In this document: positions 8,423 to 17,002 of the stretch, one piece after another
Layout of the letters: every line of letters starts with the position of its first letter
Position numbering within the stretch: the stretch's first letter is position 1
DNA from: an uncultured Collinsella sp.
GTDB lineage: Bacteria > Actinomycetota > Coriobacteriia > Coriobacteriales > Coriobacteriaceae
Assembly (NCBI GenBank): GCA_900541685.1
Contig: UQKM01000001.1
Span: 209,531-273,530, forward strand
Direction: 5' to 3'
DNA: 64,000 bases
Notes under the pieces: generated by a model
Databases searched by the model: none
What the model was told of the DNA's origin: nothing
Seen by the model: only the letters and a program-made list of their open reading frames with translations
Program-made: the position numbers and the translations under genes

Positions 8423-8818
8423 CTATTTGGTCTCCTCGCCCTCCAGGAAGATCTTTCGGGTCACAAAGTTGTAGACCATGACCAGTGCGGTGGCGCAAAT
8501 CTTGGCGATATTGGCCTCGAGCCCCAGACCGGCGTTGAGCGCCAGCACGATACCGTCGTTGAGCGCCAAGCCGATCACGGACAGCACGACAAAGATAATG
8601 AACTCGCGGCGGCGACTCATGCCCTCCTTGTGTGCAAACACGTACTTCATGCTCGCGACGTAGTTAAAGATGAGCGAGACGATAAAGCCGCTGGTGTTGG
8701 CGATCAGGATGTTAAGGCCCAGACCGTAGTGGAGCAGATTCATGATGCCAAAGTCGATGACCGTGGCGACGACGCCGACGACGCCAAACTTCATGATCTG
8801 CGCAAGGAGCTTTTGCAT
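8423..8818 (-). CDS. GtrA-family four-helix membrane protein (paralogue)
   Basis: The protein has about 131 residues and the same four-helix GtrA layout as its neighbour: IMKFGVVGVVATVIDFGIM in helix 1, NYVASMKYVFAHKEGMSRR in the central loop, and a Lys/Arg-Lys end after helix 4. It probably serves a membrane step of lipid-linked sugar handling for surface glycans (family knowledge). I chose the ATG at 8818 because AAGGCAGG lies upstream and because it places the first helix at the usual distance. An in-frame TTG at 8881 would add 21 residues. The gene follows fbp on the same strand after about 80 bases and may share its transcript. Confidence 0.83.
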   Translation of the reverse strand: MQKLLAQIMKFGVVGVVATVIDFGIMNLLHYGLGLNILIANTSGFIVSLIFNYVASMKYVFAHKEGMSRRREFIIFVVLSVIGLALNDGIVLALNAGLGLEANIAKICATALVMVYNFVTRKIFLEGEETK

Positions 8819-8896
8819 GGTACCTGCCTTAGGATTGCGCCGACGCGCCGCGGGGATGATGAACTCAGCAAGTTTAGCCAATCCCCACGGGTGGAG

Positions 8897-10813
8897 CTAG
8901 GCGCGCTCCTCGATAGCACCGTTTCTATATGCATCGAGCAGTTGGCGTAGGTCCTGGATCTGGCTGCGGATCTTGGCACCCGTATCGGTGTCGCTTACCA
9001 TGCGGCGGCGGTCGGCCTCGTCAAAGCGGTTGGTCTCGCTCTCGATATCGATATTGCGGGTGAGCGCCTCGGCAACGGTGGTAAAGGCCTGGTGCGACTT
9101 GAGGCGGCATCCGCGCGAGCTCGAGATGAGCGTGTAGCCGGCGATGCCCGTCTTGGGGTGGTAGGCGCGGCAGAAACCGCCATCGATGACCAGCAGCTTG
9201 CCGTTGGCGCGGATGGGCTGCTCGCCCTTGGTAGTCTTGACGGGCGTATGGCCATTGATGATGTGACCGGTCGGCGAACAGGCCATGGGGGCAACGCCGA
9301 ACTCGCGCATGATGTCGTCGCAGACCGAGGGCGACTTGGTTAGCGTAAAGTACGGGTCCATCGGCTCGACCCAGGTGCTCTTATCGGCGATATAGGCGCG
9401 CTCAAAGGTACGCACCAGGCGTCCGCTGGCGGGTGAGTTAAAGCCGATCCACAGGTACCACATCCAGTCGAGGGCATCGCGGTCGCCGACGCGCCAGGCT
9501 CGGCGGGCGATATGGTCGCAAAAATCGAGATAATCGCGGCCTGCGTGCCAGGTGCCCAGGCAGTTCATGCTGCTAAAGGTACCATCCTCGTTGAGCGGCA
9601 CGCAGCCATGGAACAGCAGATTGCCGTTGGCGACCTTATACATCGAGCCGTGGGTGTAGAGGAAATCGATATGGCGATGCAGGTGGTCGGCGGTGACAAA
9701 CTCGGACACGAGCTTGTCGATGATGTGTTGCTCCTGGAGCGTGAGCATGTAGGGGTCCGTCGGGTCGACGGTGGGGAAGTCGCTGGTCGTGAGCGGCCAC
9801 ACGCTGCCGTCGGCAAGCGTGACTGTGCCGGCGTCGTGATCGATTTTGTCGAGCAGCAGGCGGTTGGTCATGTCGAACTCGGGGTGGCGCTGGATAATCT
9901 GGCCCTCGAGCTTAAAGAGCAGGACGTTGATGGCTTTAATCAGCGGGCTGATGGGCTCACCGGCGGTATAGGTGGCATCGGCAAAGGCGACAAGCTCGCG
10001 CAGCGAGATGCCATAGTCGTTCTCGAGGATCTCGTAATTGTCGTAGCGCAGGTTGTTGCGCAGCACCGTGGCGATGCAGGCAGGCTCACCGGCCGCAGCG
10101 CCCATCCACAGTAGGTCGTGGTTACCCCACTGAATGTCGATCGAATGGTAGGTGAGCAGGCGGTCCATAATCTTGGCAGCGCCGCCGCCACGGTCGAAGA
10201 TATCGCCCACCAGGTGCAGGTGGTCGACGGCCAGGCGCTTGATGAGCGAGGCGAGCGACTCGATAAAGTCGTCGGCGCTTGCGGTCTCTAGGATGGACCC
10301 AACGATGCGCTCGTGATAGCGCACGCGATAGTTGTTCTCGTCCGGATGCGTGTGCAGCAACTCGTCGATGATGTAGGCGTAATCGCGCGGGATGGCCTTA
10401 CGCACCTTGGAGCGCGTATAGCGGCTCGAAAGCGAGCGGGCAACCACAATGAGTTGGTCGAGCATGGTCTTGTACCAGGTGGGCGAGTCCTCGCGCTTGC
10501 TGCGGACCAGCTCGATCTTCTCGCGCGGGTAGTAGATGAGCGTGCACAGCTCGCCCTTTTCGTCAAACGTGAGCGTGTCGCCAAAAATCTCGTCGACATG
10601 TTCGCGCACGACGCCCGAACAGTTGTTGAGGATGTGCATAAAGGCTTCGTACTCGCCATGCACGTCGCTCATAAAATGCTCGGTGCCTTTGGGCAGGTTG
10701 AGGATGGCCGAGAGATTGATGATCTCGGTAAACGCGGATTGCTCGGTGGGAAATTGTTTCGACAGCAGACGCAGATACTTGAAGTCTTGCGGATTGCGAT
10801 CGAATGCGACCAT
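8897..10813 (-). CDS. fbp: class III fructose-1,6-bisphosphatase
   Basis: This 638-residue enzyme hydrolyses fructose-1,6-bisphosphate to fructose-6-phosphate, the late committed step of gluconeogenesis. It is the large class III form typical of Gram-positives, built on a metallophosphatase fold. Metal-ligand motifs are SDVHGEYEAF (about residue 49), HLVGDIFDRGG (about 200) and WGNHDLLWMGA (about 225). Later there are HTPVK and a conserved GGFCRAYH segment. The length is typical. The ATG at 10813 has GGAAGG 6 bases upstream; the open frame extends 15 codons further without such a site. A perfect 10-bp palindrome lies 28-57 bases before the start and may be an operator. PckA at 62243 supplies the partner step. 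Confidence 0.95.
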   Translation of the reverse strand: MVAFDRNPQDFKYLRLLSKQFPTEQSAFTEIINLSAILNLPKGTEHFMSDVHGEYEAFMHILNNCSGVVREHVDEIFGDTLTFDEKGELCTLIYYPREKIELVRSKREDSPTWYKTMLDQLIVVARSLSSRYTRSKVRKAIPRDYAYIIDELLHTHPDENNYRVRYHERIVGSILETASADDFIESLASLIKRLAVDHLHLVGDIFDRGGGAAKIMDRLLTYHSIDIQWGNHDLLWMGAAAGEPACIATVLRNNLRYDNYEILENDYGISLRELVAFADATYTAGEPISPLIKAINVLLFKLEGQIIQRHPEFDMTNRLLLDKIDHDAGTVTLADGSVWPLTTSDFPTVDPTDPYMLTLQEQHIIDKLVSEFVTADHLHRHIDFLYTHGSMYKVANGNLLFHGCVPLNEDGTFSSMNCLGTWHAGRDYLDFCDHIARRAWRVGDRDALDWMWYLWIGFNSPASGRLVRTFERAYIADKSTWVEPMDPYFTLTKSPSVCDDIMREFGVAPMACSPTGHIINGHTPVKTTKGEQPIRANGKLLVIDGGFCRAYHPKTGIAGYTLISSSRGCRLKSHQAFTTVAEALTRNIDIESETNRFDEADRRRMVSDTDTGAKIRSQIQDLRQLLDAYRNGAIEERA

Positions 10814-10840
10814 GAAACACCTTCCGATGGGGTTGGTAAA

Positions 10841-10870
10841 ACTGATAAACAGCGTCAAACGTTTATCAGT
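10841..10870. promoter_or_regulatory. palindrome upstream of fbp, possible operator
   Basis: ACTGATAAAC (10841-10850) and GTTTATCAGT (10861-10870) form a perfect 10-bp inverted repeat around a 10-base spacer, ending 27 bases upstream of the fbp ATG. There is no T tract, and the position suggests an operator or a 5'-leader hairpin. The rest of the 318-base gap up to the DegV gene shows only a small dyad, CTATTT-GGT-AAATAG, at 11050-11064. Confidence 0.45.
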
Positions 10871-11131
10871 ATGCGCCGCTTTTGTTTCGATTGGGGGTGG
10901 GAGGTCGAATTGTTGGCCGAACGGTTTGGTAAATCGATTTAGTTGAGGTAGATATGGCGGTTGGGTGGAGACGTAGGGTCGTTTTTACAGACGTATGCCT
11001 CCGGGATCGATAGAGATGATGACGGTAAAGATGTTCACCACCTTTGGCTCTATTTGGTAAATAGTGGACATTTGTACCGTATTTATGCTTGCTGTGCGAT
11101 AATTTTTATAACTATACGTAAGGAGCCTCAT

Positions 11132-12022
11132 ATGAGTGATTTTGTCCTGACCTGTGAATCCGCCGCCGATCGAACTCGGGAGTTCTTTGAATCGCGCAAT
11201 ATCCCTGTCGTGTGTTTTCATTACGAGATCGACGATGTTGTCTATGCGGACGATCTGTATCAGTCGATTACGCCGGACGAGTTTTTTGCCCAGATATCCG
11301 CGGGCGCCATGCCCAAGACGTCTCAGGTGAGCGTGGGTGAGTACGAGGAGTTTTGGGAGCCGCTTGTTGCCGAGGGCAAAGACGTGCTGCACCTGACGTT
11401 GTCGTCGGGTATTTCGGGCACGTATGGATCGGCCTGCGTTGCGGCACAGATGCTCGCGGATCGCTATCCCCGGGGCGGCAAGGTGCGCGTCATCGATTCG
11501 CTGGGGGCGTCTTCGGGCTTTGGCCTGTTGCTGGAATATGCCGCCGATGTGCGCGATAGCGGGGCTTCACTCGACGAGACGGCTGCCTGGATCGAGGAGC
11601 ACAAGCTCAACCTGCACCACTGGTTCTTCTCGACCGATCTGTCGAGCTACCTGCGCGGCGGGCGCATTTCGGCTGCGAGCGCGATCATCGGCACGGCGCT
11701 TAAGATTTGCCCGCTTATGACGGTCGATTGCGAAGGTGGGCTGTCGCCACGTGAGAAGATTCGCACTAAGAAGCGCGCGATTTCCGAGATGGCTAAGACC
11801 ATGGTGGCACATGTGCAGGACGGTGCGGATTATTCGGGTAAGTGCATCATGTCGCACTCGGCGTGTCGCGAGGATGCCGAGGCAGTTGCGGCGCTGATTG
11901 AGGAACAGGTTCCGCAGCTTAAAGGCAAGATTGAGATCAATGACATCGGTACTCTGATTGGCTCGCATACTGGACCTGGTACGGTGGCGCTCTTCTTTAT
12001 GGGCGACAAGCGCGTGGATTAA
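11132..12022 (+). CDS. DegV-family fatty-acid-binding protein
   Basis: This 296-residue cytoplasmic protein belongs to the DegV (FakB-like) family. Members bind a fatty acid and present it to a FakA-type kinase for phospholipid synthesis. Marks are the N-terminal strand FVLTCESAADRTREFF, the loop PKTSQVSVGEYEEF, the acyl-site motif LTLSSGISGTYGSA and LRGGRISAASAIIG. The start at 11132 has AAGGAG 6 bases upstream; the open frame runs further upstream without support. It is divergent from fbp and convergent with the TIM-barrel gene, with a GC-rich hairpin between. A second DegV gene lies at 29648-30508. No kinase gene is in the window. Confidence 0.92.
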   Translation: MSDFVLTCESAADRTREFFESRNIPVVCFHYEIDDVVYADDLYQSITPDEFFAQISAGAMPKTSQVSVGEYEEFWEPLVAEGKDVLHLTLSSGISGTYGSACVAAQMLADRYPRGGKVRVIDSLGASSGFGLLLEYAADVRDSGASLDETAAWIEEHKLNLHHWFFSTDLSSYLRGGRISAASAIIGTALKICPLMTVDCEGGLSPREKIRTKKRAISEMAKTMVAHVQDGADYSGKCIMSHSACREDAEAVAALIEEQVPQLKGKIEINDIGTLIGSHTGPGTVALFFMGDKRVD

Positions 12023-12062
12023 TTGCCCCATCACATCGCTGCATGATTGCTCAAACGAAAAC

Positions 12063-12090
12063 GGCCCGCCTCACGTTTGTGGGGCGGGCC
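12063..12090. terminator. terminator between convergent genes
   Basis: GGCCCGCC (12063-12070) pairs with GGCGGGCC (12083-12090). On the minus strand it is followed by a short TTTT tract, so it best serves the TIM-barrel gene. On the plus strand it lies 40 bases after the DegV stop. Confidence 0.7.
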
Positions 12091-12101
12091 AAGATGTTTT
12101 G

Positions 12102-13193
12102 CTAGCGTTTCTTTCCTCGGAAGAAAAAGCCGTGCAGTGAGGGCTTGAGCCCGCGGTTGGCGCGACGCTCCTCGACGCGCTCGTGGATCGAAGCGACGCG
12201 CTCGATGACCTCGTCGGGAATCGGCACGTCGGGATTCATGTTCTCGACCTGGCTGACCTCGGCGGCGGCGACCTGGTCGATAATGGGCACATCGTCGCGC
12301 GAGATGACAGGTGTGGCGTCTTCCTTCATCTTGCGATAACGCTGCATCATGTCGGTCTGTAGCTGCTGGGCCGAAGGCGGCGTCCAGATGATGGCGTTGG
12401 CGCCGGCGGCGATAGTCTCACGGATGCTCTCGGGCGTCTTGCCGCCCGGTGCGATGAGCGGCAGGTTGGGATAGTGCTCGCGCAGCTCGCGCAGGACCTG
12501 CGGCGTGTTCTTTCCGGCCGCGATGTTGAGGATCTTGGCGCCGGCGCGCACTTTGGCATGCGCATCATCGTCGCAACGTACGACCGTGGCGATGACGGGG
12601 ATATCGGCGATGTTGGTGATGTGCTCGACCATCTCGGCGGTGGCAGGGGAGTTGACCACACAGCCCGCCGCGCCCTGCATCTCGGAGACGGCTGCCATCT
12701 GCACGGAGCGCTTACCAGTGGTGGTGCCACCGCCCACACCTACAAAGACCGGGCACTCGGCAACGGTCAACAACGCCTGCGTAATGGCCGGCTGTGGCGT
12801 GAAGGGGTAAACGGCAAAGACGGCATCGGCGTTGGAGTTGCGGATGACCGCGACGTCGGTGGTGTAGATAAGCGATTTGATACGACGACCGAAGAGCGTA
12901 AAGCCGCTAGCCTCTTCGATCTCGTCGGGCATACGGAGGGCCGCCTTTCGCAAGCGCCCGTCGATGGGCAGCGGCTCCATGGGAAGCAGTCCGTTGGGGG
13001 TCACGGCTACCTGGGGTTCGGTGAACTCGTCTGCGAGCTCGACCTCGGAGAAATCGACCGAGGCGACGATGTCCTCGTGAACCTCGGCGGGCACATCGAT
13101 GGGGGCTTGGTCGTTTGCCGCGGCAGGCGTGTCGAAGGAGCTGGTGCCGACGAAGGCGTCGACGCGCTCATTTAGATCGTTGAGGGTATCCAT
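12102..13193 (-). CDS. putative phosphate-binding TIM-barrel protein of unknown function
   Basis: This is a 363-residue protein. The first ~80 residues are acidic and low in complexity. The central part (about 95-285) alternates short strands and helices: PVFVGVGGGTTTGKR, GCVVNSPATAEMVEHI, IPVIATVVRCDDDAH, AGAKILNIAAGK, LPLIAPGGKTPESIRE and GANAIIWTPPS. This resembles a phosphate-binding (beta/alpha)8 barrel of the KDPG-aldolase or ribulose-phosphate-binding type. The GGGTTTGK loop also looks like a phosphate grip. I cannot assign a reaction. The C-terminal ~70 residues are charged and end in FFFRGKKR. It is transcribed alone, away from the small membrane protein at 13384. Confidence 0.75.
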   Translation of the reverse strand: MDTLNDLNERVDAFVGTSSFDTPAAANDQAPIDVPAEVHEDIVASVDFSEVELADEFTEPQVAVTPNGLLPMEPLPIDGRLRKAALRMPDEIEEASGFTLFGRRIKSLIYTTDVAVIRNSNADAVFAVYPFTPQPAITQALLTVAECPVFVGVGGGTTTGKRSVQMAAVSEMQGAAGCVVNSPATAEMVEHITNIADIPVIATVVRCDDDAHAKVRAGAKILNIAAGKNTPQVLRELREHYPNLPLIAPGGKTPESIRETIAAGANAIIWTPPSAQQLQTDMMQRYRKMKEDATPVISRDDVPIIDQVAAAEVSQVENMNPDVPIPDEVIERVASIHERVEERRANRGLKPSLHGFFFRGKKR

Positions 13194-13383
13194 GGAGGCT
13201 CGATTCTATGTGATGACGGCCGGCAGGGTGCCGGCAGCGTTGTGCTTGCTAAATCGTTTGACGAGTTGATTTTTCCCCGCCGCGTCCTCCGTTAGACCGA
13301 AGGGCGGCGAACGTGAAGGAGCTGTGGTGGCGGGGATCGAGGTGCTATCTTGAAAGTCCCGTTTAAAAGAGAGGTGACGCGGT

Positions 13384-13554
13384 ATGGAATTTTCGGCAAT
13401 GTTGGGCTCGATTGGCCTATGCGTGGGCGCAATCGTAGCCGCCGCGGTCATCTACTTTGTGGTCACGGCCATTAAGGGAAAAAGGGCCGAACGCAAGGAG
13501 CGCACGATGCTTAAACAGCATCGCGACCAGCAGGGCAAACGCGCACAGAGATAG
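13384..13554 (+). CDS. 56-residue single-pass membrane protein
   Basis: An ATG at 13384 preceded by GAGAGGTGAC (13369-13378) opens a 56-codon frame ending at TAG 13552-13554. Residues 4-29 are hydrophobic (MLGSIGLCVGAIVAAAVIYF is the core). The rest is strongly basic (KGKRAERKERTMLKQHRDQQ), so it is a type I-oriented small membrane protein with a cytoplasmic tail. The family is unknown. The good ribosome site, helix-plus-basic-tail design and codon use support a real gene. It is convergent with the rRNA methyltransferase gene, whose stop lies 24 bases further on. Confidence 0.65.
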   Translation: MEFSAMLGSIGLCVGAIVAAAVIYFVVTAIKGKRAERKERTMLKQHRDQQGKRAQR

Positions 13555-13578
13555 CTTGTTGAGTTTTGGATCCGTGCG

Positions 13579-14682
13579 CTAGCTGCGTTTTCGGATCAGG
13601 GCAATGTAGAAGCCCTCAAAGTCGCGGCTAGGCGGAATGGTCAGCGTGCCGGGCATACCGTTGGCGACGGACGAGACGTGGCTGGCGGCGATGGCCTCGG
13701 TGAGGGCGTTGCACTCGATGCGTGGCTCTTCGCCAACTTCCTGAGCACGGCGCGTTTCACTTTCGCTCGGCGTGCCGTCGAGGGGGATAAGCTCGCAATC
13801 CATGTGCTTGTCGAGGGCCTCTTGCAGGGCGTCCTCGTTTTCCTGCGGCAAGATCGAACAAGTCGAATAGACGAGCGTGCCGCCCGGTTTGAGGGCTCCC
13901 ATGGCGCGGTCCAGAAGTGCTCGCTGCGAGCGGGCGCACCTGCTCAGCAACTGCTCGGTGAGGCCGCGCAGGCTCTTCTCGTTGCCGCTGACGACTGTGC
14001 CCGTGCCGGTGCAGGGAGCGTCGAGCAGGATACGGTCAAAGCGGAAGAACTCGTCGAGCTCGCGTGCGTCGATGCGCATGACGGGCACGTTTTTTGCGCC
14101 TTGGCGGTGGAGGTTGGCTTCGAGCTTCTCGGCGCGGGGAATGCTCATCTCGCAGGCGGTGAGGTGTGCCTGGCCCTGGGTGAGGGCGGCGATCTGCGTC
14201 GTCTTGCCGCCGGGGGCCGCGCACATGTCCAGGATGTCCTCGCCGGCCTGGGCGCCCAAGACCAACGGCGGCATCATGGACGACAGACTTTGCAAGTAGA
14301 TCTTGCCGTCGCGGTAGATGTCGAGGTCCCACAGGTCGGAAACCTGGGCCTCGGGCAGGATGGAAGCGTCCGGGTACCATGCGACGGGGCGGTGGGCGAT
14401 GCCGGCGGCATCGAGCGCCGCGGCGATGTCCTCGGCGGTTGCCTTGAGCGTGTTGGCGCGCAGCGTGACCGGGCGTGTGGCCGCGGCGCCGAAGCCCTCG
14501 ATCATAAGCTCGGCATCGGCGGGCACATAGGCGCCGGCGACCGTGTCGACCATAAAGCGCGGCAGGTCGGCGGCGCAGGGAAGGGCGGCAAGCTGGTCGG
14601 AAAGCTCGGTGGCGGCAAACTGCCTGAGCTTGAGCTCGGCCTTGACCTGCTTTTTCTGCTTACGACGACGCGGCTTGGACAT
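13579..14682 (-). CDS. RsmB/RsmF (NOL1/NOP2/Sun) family rRNA m5C methyltransferase
   Basis: This 367-residue enzyme is predicted to transfer a methyl group from S-adenosylmethionine to C5 of a cytosine in rRNA. The AdoMet site is DMCAAPGGKTTQIAAL (about residues 150-165). The two catalytic cysteines are in DAPCTGTG (about 220) and STCSI (about 272). The N-terminus is very basic (PRRRKQKKQVK) and is followed by a PUA/N1-like region with LRANTLK. There is no extended C-terminal RNA-binding domain, so it is close to the short RsmF-like forms. It lies directly downstream of metG on the same strand with a 36-base gap, suggesting a translation-related operon. Confidence 0.9.
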   Translation of the reverse strand: MSKPRRRKQKKQVKAELKLRQFAATELSDQLAALPCAADLPRFMVDTVAGAYVPADAELMIEGFGAAATRPVTLRANTLKATAEDIAAALDAAGIAHRPVAWYPDASILPEAQVSDLWDLDIYRDGKIYLQSLSSMMPPLVLGAQAGEDILDMCAAPGGKTTQIAALTQGQAHLTACEMSIPRAEKLEANLHRQGAKNVPVMRIDARELDEFFRFDRILLDAPCTGTGTVVSGNEKSLRGLTEQLLSRCARSQRALLDRAMGALKPGGTLVYSTCSILPQENEDALQEALDKHMDCELIPLDGTPSESETRRAQEVGEEPRIECNALTEAIAASHVSSVANGMPGTLTIPPSRDFEGFYIALIRKRS

Positions 14683-14718
14683 CCGTCTTTCCTTCCCATT
14701 CCATTACATGTCGAGTGT

Positions 14719-16869
14719 TTAGTACTGGCTCTCGTGCTTGCTAAAGAAGTCGAAGCGCGGGGGCAGCGGCTTCACGCGGTGCTCGCCGGGCTTCTCGCCC
14801 AGGATCTCCACGAACTCGTCCGTGGAGGCAAAGATGTTATCCCAGCTAAAGAAAGCGACCGGGTCGACGTCGAAGTACTCGCAGATGAGCTCGCAGCCGG
14901 CAGGGACGATGCCGTGCATGAGCACGGTCGCCACGCGCAGCTCGGTAAAGGCGTCGACGAGGGCCTGCGTCATCGCGGCGTTTGCTGGCTTGCCTTCGAG
15001 CTTGTTGGCGGCCTTGGAAGCGTCGCTCCAGCGCTTGTTGGCGGCGCGCAGGTAGTCGTCGCACACGGCAAGCGCGCGGTGCGTCTCGAACTTGTACATA
15101 GCCTGCTCAAAGGCGAGAGCTGCCTGCTCGGCGGCTTCGACCACGGCGGCAGAGGCCGCACCGGCGGGGATGCAGCCGTTGCGATAGGGGCTCTCGTCGC
15201 CTTCCTTGACGGCGACGCCGTAGAAGCAGCTGCGGGCCAGGCGGTTGAAGACGCCGGTCAGCAGCGCGCTCTCCTTAAGGGCCGGATCGATAACGCGCTT
15301 GTCGTCGCAGGCACGCACCTCGTTGCCGTCCTTGTCCTTGCCGGTCACACGCGTGTCGTATGCCTTGGGGCTAAAGCTCACCGGCTTCTCGGATAGGCCG
15401 AGCGACAGCCAGTGCGCGCGCATCTGCTCGCAGGTGTAGTGGTTGAGCAGGTCGTCTGCCGGCGGGGGAGGGGTCTGCGAGGACGAGCTCGCCTTTTTGC
15501 CCATGTAGAGCAGGTGATAGCAGGCGCTGACGGTGCTCTGCGTAAGGTCCCAACCCAGGGCCTCCCACATGGCGGTTTGCGCGATGCAGTAGAAATAGAT
15601 GTTGTCCTGACCGATGAACTGGTAGATCTGCGCGTCGTCCGAGCACCACCAGTCGCGCCAGTCGAGCGAGCTGTGCTGGTAGGTGGGCACGGGGACCTGC
15701 GTGGAATCGGCGGCGGGCTCGCCCATGAGGGCGGCATCCTGGGCGGCGACGCCCTCGGTCACGCCGGCGGCCTTGGCATCGCGTGCGAGCACGGTGCGAG
15801 TGTAGCTGATGGGCGCCCACAGGCTCTCGGGCCAGCACCAGCAGGTGACGTCGGTTACGCCGTCAACCTCGGGCACCGGAACGCCCCAGTCGATGTTGCC
15901 GGTGATGCGGAAGGGCACGAGCGCCTTGCCGCTGCGGAAGCGCACGCCGCCGTTGGCGAGCACCGCGTGGGCGTCGTCGCGCTCCTTCCAGCTGGGGAAG
16001 GTGACGGTAAAGCTGCTCTTGTTGCCCTCGGGCTCCAGCACGGTGTGCTCGGGGAGCTGGTCCTCGACGGCATCGAAGGCCTCGCGGAACTTGTTCTGGA
16101 TGTAGAGCTGAGCCGGCAGCAGCCACTCCTCCATGGTCTTGGAGACCACGGAGCGAACCTGCGGGTTCTGGGCGAGCTTGGCGGTGTAGGTCTTCATAAA
16201 GTCGAGGTAGGCCGGCAGGTCAAAGTAGAGATTGTCGACCGGGCGCAGCTCGGGCACCTCGCCGGTGAGCTGGCTCTTGGGCGCGATGAGCTCCTCGGGC
16301 TCAAACTGGTGGCCCAGATCGCACTCGTCGGCATAAGCCTTCTCGGACTTGCAGCCCTGGATGGGGCAGCGGCCGATGACCTGGCGGCCGTTGAGGAACG
16401 TGCCGGCCTTGGCATCGTAGAACTGCAGCGTGGAGCGCTTGGAGATGGTGCCCTGCTCGTGCAGGCGCTCGATAATCTCGGCAGTCACCTCGTTGTGGAT
16501 CTGGGCCGCCGGCTCAAGGCCCGAGCCGCCGTAGATGTCGCAGCTGATGTTGTAGTTGTTGAGGGTCGCGGCCTGGCGGGAGTGATTGGACTCGACATAC
16601 TCGCCGATGGACTTGTCGTAGCCCTCGTTCTCCTTGAGCTTGCGGTAGCTCTCCATGATGGGCGAACCGTAGCAGTCGGTGCCCGAGGTGAAGATGACGT
16701 TTTCGCGGCCCAGGCGGTCGCGCAGGAAGCGGGCGAAGAAGTCGGCCGGGACAAAGACGCCGCCGACGTGGCCAAAGTGCAGACCCTTGTTGCCGTAGGG
16801 CTCGCCGGCGGTAACGATGGCGCGGCGCGGCCAGCTGGGACGGTCGTTCATGGAGTATTTGGATGCCAT
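14719..16869 (-). CDS. metG: methionyl-tRNA synthetase-type class I tRNA ligase
   Basis: The protein has about 716 residues. It charges tRNA-Met with methionine if the family assignment is right. The HIGH motif is present as HFGHVGG (near residue 35), with AGEPYGNKGLHFGH just before it. A zinc-knuckle region reads GRCPIQGCKSEKAYADEC. WRDWWCSDDAQIYQFIGQDN matches the conserved MetRS core. The position of KMSKS reads MGKKASSSS, so the second lysine is replaced. A helical anticodon-binding region fills the C-terminus; no EMAP-type tRNA-binding domain is seen. ATG 16869 has AAGGAG upstream, and the longer frame to 16953 is not needed. A second, canonical metG may exist outside the window. Confidence 0.82.
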   Translation of the reverse strand: MASKYSMNDRPSWPRRAIVTAGEPYGNKGLHFGHVGGVFVPADFFARFLRDRLGRENVIFTSGTDCYGSPIMESYRKLKENEGYDKSIGEYVESNHSRQAATLNNYNISCDIYGGSGLEPAAQIHNEVTAEIIERLHEQGTISKRSTLQFYDAKAGTFLNGRQVIGRCPIQGCKSEKAYADECDLGHQFEPEELIAPKSQLTGEVPELRPVDNLYFDLPAYLDFMKTYTAKLAQNPQVRSVVSKTMEEWLLPAQLYIQNKFREAFDAVEDQLPEHTVLEPEGNKSSFTVTFPSWKERDDAHAVLANGGVRFRSGKALVPFRITGNIDWGVPVPEVDGVTDVTCWCWPESLWAPISYTRTVLARDAKAAGVTEGVAAQDAALMGEPAADSTQVPVPTYQHSSLDWRDWWCSDDAQIYQFIGQDNIYFYCIAQTAMWEALGWDLTQSTVSACYHLLYMGKKASSSSQTPPPPADDLLNHYTCEQMRAHWLSLGLSEKPVSFSPKAYDTRVTGKDKDGNEVRACDDKRVIDPALKESALLTGVFNRLARSCFYGVAVKEGDESPYRNGCIPAGAASAAVVEAAEQAALAFEQAMYKFETHRALAVCDDYLRAANKRWSDASKAANKLEGKPANAAMTQALVDAFTELRVATVLMHGIVPAGCELICEYFDVDPVAFFSWDNIFASTDEFVEILGEKPGEHRVKPLPPRFDFFSKHESQY

Positions 16870-17002
16870 GGGACTCCTTCGCATATAGGTAAGAGCGCGG
16901 CCGGGCACGGGGTTCGGCGGCGCGGTGGTCAATTCGTGCATATCGTTCGACATTATCGCACATGCGGGCGGGTGCGTGGCAGGGGCGCTATCCTAAGATG
17001 CT

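Noticed and set aside
13206..13451. Minus-strand 81-codon frame opposite the small membrane protein
   Set aside because: Low-complexity composition and no ribosome site; the plus-strand 56-codon gene has a better start and design.
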